From the NCBI GenBank assembly GCA_016930935.1, contig JAFGFT010000004.1, forward strand, positions 47,844-111,843: DNA of 64,000 nucleotides. Reading direction: 5' to 3'. The position numbers were made by a program, and so were the translations under genes. Under the pieces are notes generated by a model. The model was given only the letters and a program-made list of their open reading frames with translations, searched no databases and was not told where the DNA came from. This document shows, in pieces, positions 56,863 through 64,000 of this stretch (position 1 is its first letter; each line of letters opens with the position of its first letter). Source of the stretch: Dehalococcoidia bacterium. GTDB lineage: Bacteria; Chloroflexota; Dehalococcoidia; GIF9; AB-539-J10.

Positions 56863-57043
56863 TGCCGCGATGATCCCCCGTCAGTCGCTGTGGTCGCTCA
56901 CTCAGTTGTGATGTCCTTGAGCCTCGCGGCGGGAAGCGTTGCGCGCCCTTCATATTCCAGACCCTCTTTCGGAATGGTCATTCCTATCGGCTCGCCGGCC
57001 TCGATTCCTCCACCACATGTAGCGTGATATATACTTTGACGAT

Positions 57044-57715
57044 ATGGACCAATCGGACGAACAACAGATAGTTGCCGAGTTGAGAGACAGCGTTGCCACA
57101 GGGCATGACTGGTATCGAGCCATGTTGAGCGCGATACGAGTGTGGCCATCGGCGGAAGAGGACTTTGATGGAGCGCGGTGTGTCTATCTCATCGATGGTG
57201 AAGCGCTGGACCTCATGCGCCTGTGTGAACGACTGTCGGTAGAGATAGGAGACCTCGTTCCTGAGGAGCAGATTGTTGATCTGCTCACGCGTGACCATCC
57301 CCCGACTGAAGTCTCCCGTGAAGAACTCAAGTCACTGCTTGGCCCTGACAAGTACAAAGCGTACCTCAGTTATCTCTACGGGGTTCTCGTTGAAGAGATG
57401 GTGCCGCTTGCGGTTCTTGAGGAGTTGCGGAAGGCACGGAGAGCATCAGGGCTTACGAGAGCTGATGTGGACATCGACGATGCGTACGAATACGTGTACG
57501 GAAGTGGCAAGCAGGAACTGGCGGTTGCATTTCAGCGTGAACGCGGCCTGCCGCGCCGCCACAGCATGACGCTGACGGAACTGAAGGAATTCACCTACTG
57601 GCTCTTCAAGTTGCGGTTGAAGGCTTCAGACAAAGCGCGCGTTGCGAGTGATACGAAACGGGCACTGACAGTGCTTCACCGCTACACGGCAGCCAGGGCG
57701 AGCTTGTCGCTCTAG
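57044..57715 (+). CDS. Hypothetical protein (223 aa)
   Basis: Clean ORF between secA and convergent valS; no recognised motif. Confidence 0.65.
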   Translation: MDQSDEQQIVAELRDSVATGHDWYRAMLSAIRVWPSAEEDFDGARCVYLIDGEALDLMRLCERLSVEIGDLVPEEQIVDLLTRDHPPTEVSREELKSLLGPDKYKAYLSYLYGVLVEEMVPLAVLEELRKARRASGLTRADVDIDDAYEYVYGSGKQELAVAFQRERGLPRRHSMTLTELKEFTYWLFKLRLKASDKARVASDTKRALTVLHRYTAARASLSL

Positions 57716-60381
57716 CCCAACTCCCCGAGTTCGGCATCCAGTCTTGCCAGCTTATCCGTCAGGCTTGCGGCAAGGTCGCGTTGCTTGGCAACGACCTCGG
57801 CCGGTGCTCGTGTCACGAATACTTCATCCGCCAGCCGCACCTCAATTGAATCAAGTCGCGCTCTCGTGGAATCTGATTCCTTGACCAGTGCTTCGCGAAT
57901 CTTCTCGATATCGGCGGAGGTGATACCTGTCAGCACTATCTCTGCGTCTGTGAGGATAATGGTGCCCTGTGTGTCAACGTTGCTCTGCCGGGCAGCCGTG
58001 TCGTCAACCTCGAGGATATGAGTGCGTGACAGGTGCTCAATCATCGGCACCATCATCTTGAGTTCTTCCAGTATGCTGCCCGAATACAGTCGCGCTTCCA
58101 TCCAGCGCGCGACCTCGAGTTTCCTCTCTGCCCTGGCATTGCGCAGTGCCCTCACGATGTCTATCGCTGCTCCGACGGCTCTCTCCGCATTCACGTCGTA
58201 CGCACGTTCATCGGCCACAGGGTAGGGAGAAACCATGATTGACGGGGCTGCCTTCGTGTCCTCCATGCGGGATGGCTGTACCGTCTGCCACAACTCTTCA
58301 GTGACAAAGGGCATAAAAGGATGCAGCAGTCGCAGGGATGCCTCCAACACTCCGATCAGGTAGGGGAGCGGCGAAACTGTGTCTGCGGCGCCTTGTGTGG
58401 TCCTGAGCCTCATCTTCGCTATTTCGATATACCAGTCGCAGAACTCAGACCAGATGAAGTCATGAATCTGTCGTTCGGCCTCTCCGAGTTGGTACTCCTT
58501 CATCAGCGCGTTCACTGACTCGGATACTCGATTCAGTCGACTGACGATCCAGCGGTCCTCAAGTTGGAGCGGTTGGGGCATCTTTCCTGATACAGAGGCA
58601 GCACCGTCTGAACTCTGCACGACGAACCTTGTTGCATTCCAGAGTTTGTTGACGAAGTTGCGCGACGCCTCGAGCTTCGGAGCACCGAACGAAAGGTCGT
58701 TCCCTGGGGAATTACCTGTGGTCAGTGCGAACCGAAGGGCATCGACGCCATAGGCACCAATTGCCTCATCAGGCTTGATGACGTTTCCACGCATCTTGCT
58801 CATCTTCTGCCCGTGTTCATCACGAATCAGTCCGTTCAGGTAGATGGTGTGGAAGGGTATCTCGCCCGTATCCTCGATACCCATCATTATCATGCGTGCC
58901 ACCCAGAAGAACAGGATGTCGTAGCCTGTTTCCATTACTGCGGTGGGATAGAAATAGCGCAGGTCCTCGGTATCATCAGGCCAGCCCAGTGTGGAGTGGG
59001 GCCACAGCGCAGAACTGAACCATGTGTCGAGAACATCGGGGTCCTGTTCGATGTGAGGACTACCGCATTTGGCACAGGATGTGGGTGTTTCCACGCTGAC
59101 AGTGAGCGCATTGCAGTCATCGCAATACCATACGGGGATGCGATGACCCCACCAGAGTTGGCGGCTGACACACCAGTCACGAATGGATTCCATCCAGGTG
59201 TAGTACACCTTCGTGAAGTGCTCAGGGATTATCCGTATCCGGCCGTCCCGGACGGCTTGGATTGCGGGCTCTGCGATTGGCTTGGTATCCACGAACCATT
59301 GAAGGCTGATCCGGGGTTCAACCGCTTCACGACAACGGCTGCAGTGTCCGACCTTGTGAGCGTGTGGTTCGATGTGGTCCAGCAGCCCCCTGTCTGTAAA
59401 CAACTCCACGACTTTGTCCCTGCATGCCATCCGATCCAGACCCTGGGAGTCACCGGCGTTCTCGTTCATGGTGCCGTCAGAGTTGAAAACATTGAATCCC
59501 GGCAGCTTGTGCCGGTCCGCAACGTCCATGTCTGTGGGGTCGTGGCTGGGCGTAATCTTGAGCGCTCCGGTTCCGAATGCGGGGTCCACCGCATCATCCG
59601 CTATGATGGCAATCTCTCTTCCTGAAACGGGAAGGACGACCATTTTTCCCACTGAGTCAATGTAGCGTTCGTCCATAGGACTGACGGCGACGGCCATGTC
59701 TCCGTAGCACGTCTCGGGTCTTGTGGTTGCAATGGTTATATAGCCGCTGCCATCGGCAAACGGGTACTTGAAATAGTAGAGATGTCCTTCGGTGTCCTGA
59801 TGCTCCACTTCGAGGTCGGAGAGCGCTGTCTGACACCGGGGGCACCAATTGACCATTCGCTCGCCGCGGTAGAGAAGCCCCTTGTCATAGAGGCGAACGA
59901 ATGCGGTGCGTACTGCCCTGCTGGGCCCTTCATCCAGCGTGAATGCTTCTCTTGACCAATCGCACGAAGACCCCAGCATCTGGTTCTGTTGTCGTATGGT
60001 GCCTCGACTTCGCTCAACCCGTTCCCATGCACGCCTTAGAAACTCGTCGCGCCCGACATCGTACTTGGTGAGTCCCTCAACTGCCAGGTCTTTCTCAACC
60101 AGTACCTGTGTGGCGATTCCTGCGTGGTCCGTACCCGGCACCCATAGTGATGGGTCGCCACACATGCGGTGCCATCGAATCATGATGTCTTCAAGAACCA
60201 TCGTGAGTGCATGACCGACGTGAAGTTCTCCCGTCACATTGGGAGGAGGCATAGTCATGACGAAGGGTTCACGTTTGGGGTCTATGGTGGGCTTGAAATA
60301 GCCCTGCTCCAGCCAGAACTGGTACCACTTTGTCTCAATTCTTCCGGGTTCGTATGTCTTCGCGAGTCCTTCGGGTTCCAA
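57712..60381 (-). CDS. valS: Valyl-tRNA synthetase
   Basis: TMPPPNVTGELHVGHALTMVLEDIMIRWHRMCGDPSLWVPGTDHAGIATQ, GQKMSKMRGNVIKPDEAI. Confidence 0.97.
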   Translation of the reverse strand: MEPEGLAKTYEPGRIETKWYQFWLEQGYFKPTIDPKREPFVMTMPPPNVTGELHVGHALTMVLEDIMIRWHRMCGDPSLWVPGTDHAGIATQVLVEKDLAVEGLTKYDVGRDEFLRRAWERVERSRGTIRQQNQMLGSSCDWSREAFTLDEGPSRAVRTAFVRLYDKGLLYRGERMVNWCPRCQTALSDLEVEHQDTEGHLYYFKYPFADGSGYITIATTRPETCYGDMAVAVSPMDERYIDSVGKMVVLPVSGREIAIIADDAVDPAFGTGALKITPSHDPTDMDVADRHKLPGFNVFNSDGTMNENAGDSQGLDRMACRDKVVELFTDRGLLDHIEPHAHKVGHCSRCREAVEPRISLQWFVDTKPIAEPAIQAVRDGRIRIIPEHFTKVYYTWMESIRDWCVSRQLWWGHRIPVWYCDDCNALTVSVETPTSCAKCGSPHIEQDPDVLDTWFSSALWPHSTLGWPDDTEDLRYFYPTAVMETGYDILFFWVARMIMMGIEDTGEIPFHTIYLNGLIRDEHGQKMSKMRGNVIKPDEAIGAYGVDALRFALTTGNSPGNDLSFGAPKLEASRNFVNKLWNATRFVVQSSDGAASVSGKMPQPLQLEDRWIVSRLNRVSESVNALMKEYQLGEAERQIHDFIWSEFCDWYIEIAKMRLRTTQGAADTVSPLPYLIGVLEASLRLLHPFMPFVTEELWQTVQPSRMEDTKAAPSIMVSPYPVADERAYDVNAERAVGAAIDIVRALRNARAERKLEVARWMEARLYSGSILEELKMMVPMIEHLSRTHILEVDDTAARQSNVDTQGTIILTDAEIVLTGITSADIEKIREALVKESDSTRARLDSIEVRLADEVFVTRAPAEVVAKQRDLAASLTDKLARLDAELGELG

Positions 60382-60465
60382 GTATCGATACCTCTCTTTA
60401 TCTGGTCGACGGTGTCACGGTTCATGCCGTGATGTTGCACGTGGCGCGCCAACGGCGTAGTGGCA

Positions 60466-61650
60466 TCAAGGGAGCAGTTGCACGATGCGGTCAACGATGC
60501 AGTCTGCCACTTGCCGCTTGGTCATGAGGGGAAGGCGGTCGACGCCTCCCTTCGAGTCGATTATTGCAACTCGATTGTTGTCTGATGCGAACCCGCTATC
60601 GCGGGAGGTGATATCGTTGGCAACAATCAGGTCCAGTTTCTTGTCCGTCATCTTCTGGATGGCATTCTGTTCAAGGTTGCTGCTTTCAGCCGCGAATCCG
60701 ACGCGAATGAATTCGCCGTGTACGCTGCTCAGGATGTCCACTGTTCGCTCAAGGTGGAGGTCAATGCCAACCTGTCCCTTCTTTATCTTCTCGTCGGATG
60801 TCGTGGCAGGGCGGAAATCCGCAACCGCAGCCGCCATTATCAGGGCGGAAGCGTTCGAAACCGCGCTCTGCGTTGCCTCGTACATCTGCTGCGCAGTCAT
60901 CACGGGCATGACTTCGACACCCGCCGGGGAACGAAGCGAATTGCTGGCGCTTACCAGCACGACATCGGCCCCTCTGTCACGGCACGCTTCCGCAAGTGCA
61001 TAGCCCATCTTCCCTGATGACCTGTTGGTAATACTTCGAACAGGGTCCAGCGGCTCTTGAGTGCCACCGGCTGTTACCACGATTCGTCTGCCGGCAAGGT
61101 CACCCTCCCGACCGAGCGCTTTCATCGTGTGTCCTACAATCTCATGGATGTCCGCCATTCTTCCAATGCCGGAGCCGCCCGATGCAAGGTCACCGGATTC
61201 CGGACCGACCAGCACCGCCCCTCGTTCGCGGAGTGCAGCGACGTTGGACTGCGTGGCGGGATTCAGATACATGTTCTCGTGCATCGCCGGAGCGATAACG
61301 AGAGGTCGGTTGCTCGCGAGTACCGTGCAGCAGAGTAGATCGTCAGCAAACCCGTGTGCCAATCGTGCGATGGTGTCCGCACTGGCAGGAGCGACGACTA
61401 CGACATCTGCGGTATCAGCAAGGGTGATATGCGGAATCGGGCCACTGCTCGCATCGTCAAACAACTGTGTCGTCACGGGGCGCGAGAGGAGCGCTTCGAA
61501 TGTGAGTGGACAGATGAATCTGGTGGCGGCCTCGGTCATCACGACGTCGACCAGAATGCCGTTGCGTGATAACTCGCGCGCGATTTCAACAGCTTTGTAA
61601 GCCGCAATGCTTCCTGAAACGCCCAGCAATACTCTCTTTCCCCTGGTCAT
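60466..61650 (-). CDS. coaBC: Bifunctional phosphopantothenoylcysteine decarboxylase/phosphopantothenate-cysteine ligase
   Basis: VLLGVSGSIAAYKAVEIARELSRNG, APAMHENMYLNPATQSNV, VTAGGTQEPLDPVRSITNRSSGKMGYALAEACRDRGADV. Confidence 0.95.
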   Translation of the reverse strand: MTRGKRVLLGVSGSIAAYKAVEIARELSRNGILVDVVMTEAATRFICPLTFEALLSRPVTTQLFDDASSGPIPHITLADTADVVVVAPASADTIARLAHGFADDLLCCTVLASNRPLVIAPAMHENMYLNPATQSNVAALRERGAVLVGPESGDLASGGSGIGRMADIHEIVGHTMKALGREGDLAGRRIVVTAGGTQEPLDPVRSITNRSSGKMGYALAEACRDRGADVVLVSASNSLRSPAGVEVMPVMTAQQMYEATQSAVSNASALIMAAAVADFRPATTSDEKIKKGQVGIDLHLERTVDILSSVHGEFIRVGFAAESSNLEQNAIQKMTDKKLDLIVANDITSRDSGFASDNNRVAIIDSKGGVDRLPLMTKRQVADCIVDRIVQLLP

Positions 61651-61654
61651 CTGG

Positions 61655-62437
61655 TCATTCCCTCTCGTGGTCTGGCACGTTCATGTCGTAAATCATTCTG
61701 AGTCCCGTGAGCGAGAGGTCAGGATTGGAGACGTCAATCTCCGGAACCTGTTCTGCGAACTTGTCCGCGTAGCCACCAGTGGCGACCACAACAGGCTTTG
61801 CTTGCAGCTCCGCAGTAATCTCTTTGAGAATCTTCTCTATCAGTCCTATGTACCCGAAGATGATTCCGGACTGCATCGCACTCACTGTCCCACGGCCGAT
61901 GGCCTGCCTTGGGCGGAGCAATTCGATTCGTGGTAGTACCGCCGTACGAGAGAAGAGGGCTTCGCTCGCGATGGTGATTCCCGGTGCAATCGCACCTCCC
62001 AGGAAATCACCCTCGGCTGACACGACATCAAACGTTGTCGCCGTGCCGAAGTCTATTACCACGAGGGGCTTGCCGTACAGTCTGGTGCCGGCTACAACGT
62101 TCGCGACTCTGTCGGGACCGAGTTCCCGTGGGTTGTCTACGAGCAACCTGAGCCCGGTCTTGATGCCTGGAGCTACAACCACGGGTTGGGTGGCGAGGTA
62201 TTTGGAGCAGACATCTTCAAATACAGGGATCAGTGGCGGTACTACGCTGCACAGTACTGCTCCATGGATTGAGGACATGGGCACTCCGTTGTGCTGCAGC
62301 AGACTGTATACGAGAGAACCATATTCGTCAGAGGACCGGTCTATTCCGGACATCAGCCGCCATGCGTTCACGAGCCGTTCTCCTTCGAATAGGCCCATGT
62401 TGATGCTCGTATTGCCGATGTCTATTGTGAAAAGCAC
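61655..62437 (-). CDS. coaX: Type III pantothenate kinase
   Basis: MLFTIDIGNTSINMGLFEGERLVNAWRL, LVIDFGTATTFDVVSAEGDFLGGAIAPGI, VVVATGGYADKFAEQVPEIDVSNPDLSLTGLRMIYDMN. Confidence 0.94.
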   Translation of the reverse strand: MLFTIDIGNTSINMGLFEGERLVNAWRLMSGIDRSSDEYGSLVYSLLQHNGVPMSSIHGAVLCSVVPPLIPVFEDVCSKYLATQPVVVAPGIKTGLRLLVDNPRELGPDRVANVVAGTRLYGKPLVVIDFGTATTFDVVSAEGDFLGGAIAPGITIASEALFSRTAVLPRIELLRPRQAIGRGTVSAMQSGIIFGYIGLIEKILKEITAELQAKPVVVATGGYADKFAEQVPEIDVSNPDLSLTGLRMIYDMNVPDHERE

Positions 62438-62497
62438 TCACCCTCCCACGGAAACAAATGAGGCGTACTTCTGCCACTGCGGGGTGACACCCCGATA

Positions 62498-63448
62498 CTA
62501 TATCCAGTGTTTGTGCCGCAAGAAAGCGAACACTCCCAAACCACAAGCGGTCATAATGCCAACAATCCACTCGAAAGCAATGATGCTGCCACGCTCAATA
62601 CCGCCCGGCAGGTATACGTTCATGCCGAATATACCTGATATCAACGTGAGAGGCGCCAGTACTACAGTTATGATGGTGAGCACTCTCATTATTTCCTGAA
62701 TCCGGTGCGACGTGAGCCAATTGCTTGTCTCCGCCAGGCCATCCACCACTTCCTTGCACTCTTCCAGGCTGTCCCATATCTTTCTGACATGGTCGGCGAT
62801 ATCGCCGAAGTAGACCTCCTGTTCCTCCTTGAAGAAGGGGTAGTCTTCCTGCTCAAGCGTCTCAATGACGCTGATCTGCGGGCGTATTACACGGCGAAAG
62901 GAGATGAGATCCCTTCTGAGGATAGAAATGGTACGAACGGTTTCGGGAACAGCCTCTGAGAATATGATGTCGGCGACATCGTCGATGTTGTCCGTAATCC
63001 GGTTTACGATAGGGAAGCAGTAGTTCACAAGTCTATCTATAATGTGGTAGAGAAGGTAGCCTGAACTGCGGCCGAGGTAGGCGGTTCTACTCTCTTCCCG
63101 AATCTGGCACTCACGGAAGAACTTCGAGAGTGGTTTGAGGTCGGCATTGCAGTGTACGGTAACGACGTAGTCTTCGCCGATGAAGACGTCCACCTCGCTC
63201 GGACGCGTCATCTTGTTCTCTTTGTCGAAAACGGGGAACTGCAGGACAATGAAGAGATGATCATCGTCCTCGTCGATTTTTGGCCGTTGAGCCCGACTCA
63301 GGACGTCGTCAATCTCAAGAGGATGGAAGCCGAACCTGTCTGCGAGGAAGCGGCCCTCAGCCTCGGAAGGCTTCTCAATGTATATCCATGTGAGCTTTCC
63401 TTCTGAGATGCTCTGTATCTTCTGGTCCTGCACCTCTGCAATTGACAT
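62498..63448 (-). CDS. corA: CorA-family magnesium transporter
   Basis: SEVDVFIGEDYVVTVH, LTIITVVLAPLTLISGIFGMNVYLPGG (GMN), C-terminal two TM helices. Confidence 0.93.
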   Translation of the reverse strand: MSIAEVQDQKIQSISEGKLTWIYIEKPSEAEGRFLADRFGFHPLEIDDVLSRAQRPKIDEDDDHLFIVLQFPVFDKENKMTRPSEVDVFIGEDYVVTVHCNADLKPLSKFFRECQIREESRTAYLGRSSGYLLYHIIDRLVNYCFPIVNRITDNIDDVADIIFSEAVPETVRTISILRRDLISFRRVIRPQISVIETLEQEDYPFFKEEQEVYFGDIADHVRKIWDSLEECKEVVDGLAETSNWLTSHRIQEIMRVLTIITVVLAPLTLISGIFGMNVYLPGGIERGSIIAFEWIVGIMTACGLGVFAFLRHKHWI

Positions 63449-63545
63449 AAGCACTCACCTGATATCCTAATGGGGGATTGGCTATTGTACCACCGCAAGC
63501 CGTCACGGACTACAAGAGAAAAGCGGAGGAAGGGCTCAAACGTGC

Positions 63546-63575
63546 TTGACACCCCCCCCTGATACGATGTACTAT
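63546..63575 (+). promoter_or_regulatory. rRNA operon promoter
   Basis: TTGACA (63546-63551) - 18 bp (includes C8 run) - TACTAT (63570-63575). Confidence 0.75.
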
Positions 63576-63608
63576 ACCCCTCGCGTCACAGCTTCGCAGT
63601 TGAGACGT

Positions 63609-63620
63609 GGCACTTTAACA
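63609..63620 (+). promoter_or_regulatory. BoxA-like rRNA antitermination element in the 16S leader
   Basis: GGCACTTTAACA resembles boxA TGCTCTTTAACA; lies between promoter and 16S 5' end. Confidence 0.5.
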
Positions 63621-63648
63621 GCTGAATAGTGGAAGGAAGGTTTTTTTT

Positions 63649-64000
63649 AAACTGAGAGCTTGATCCTGGCTCAGGATGAACGTTGGCGGTGCGCTTTATG
63701 CATGCAAGTCGTACGAAATCATGGTTTTCGGATTATGGTTTAGTGGCGGACGGCTGAGTAACACGTAGGTAACTTGCCCACGAGTGGGGGATAACTTGCC
63801 GAAAGGTAAGCTAATACCGCATGGCATGGATCTGCATAAGTAGATTCATCAAAGCCGTAAGGCGCTTGTGGATGGGCCTGCGGCCGATTAGCTTGTTGGT
63901 GGGGTAACGGCCTACCAAGGCAATGATCGGTAGCTGATCTGAGAGGATGACCAGCCAGATGGGGACTGAGACACGGCCCCAACTCCTACGGGAGGCAGCA
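63649..64000 (+). rRNA. rrs: 16S ribosomal RNA, 5' portion (truncated by window end)
   Basis: AAACTGAGAGCTTGATCCTGGCTCAGGATGAACG..., CATGCAAGTCG, GGCGGACGGCTGAGTAACACG, ACTGAGACACGGCCCCAACTCCTACGGGAGGCAGCA. Confidence 0.97.

Noticed and set aside
56898-57149. 83-aa minus-strand ORF ending GMTIPKEGLEYEGRATLPAARLKDITTE
   Set aside because: The C-terminal part looks protein-like, but the ORF runs antisense into the 57044 gene and has no clear start or homolog that I recognise; insufficient support.
58813-59625. 270-aa plus-strand ORF antisense to valS
   Set aside because: Contained in valS, no recognisable motifs.
60382-60465. Possible T-box or other riboswitch upstream of valS
   Set aside because: Only 84 bp with a small hairpin (TCACGG-ttcatg-CCGTGA); no T-box sequence or room for a specifier/antiterminator structure.
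1-64000. CRISPR arrays, transposases, integrases, prophage, toxin-antitoxin modules
   Set aside because: Searched by eye on both strands; no regularly spaced repeats, terminal inverted repeats with transposase, or phage/TA genes were seen.

Overview
The window reads as a compact bacterial chromosome segment of moderately high GC. It probably comes from Chloroflexota (Dehalococcoidia/SAR202-like), judged from gene content and the first ~350 nt of a 16S rRNA gene at the right edge. I saw no mobile elements, prophage or CRISPR array. The outstanding feature is a cluster of glutamine/ammonium genes at about 9.4-44 kb. It contains purSL, purQ, an nrpR-like regulator, pdxT, purF, carA, nadE, glnA, gatB, a PII gene, amtB, a GlnR-like OmpR-family regulator, a split archaeal-type glutamate synthase interleaved with hisF/hisH, a second FMN glutamate-synthase-like protein with a ferredoxin, pyrG, tRNA-Glu(CUC), gatA, gatC and gltX. 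Upstream of amtB there is a phased array GTAAC-n6-GTAAC-n6-GAAAC-n6-GTAAC that matches the actinobacterial GlnR-box pattern, and a GlnR-like gene lies 2 genes upstream of the PII gene, next to amtB. The rest is largely housekeeping: EF-G-like protein, ETF, rluD/lspA, a divergent PEPCK-like gene, dnaK/grpE/hrcA with a CIRCE-like site, glyA, prs, secA, valS, coaBC, coaX and corA. All functional calls are from reading the sequence; no database search was run.
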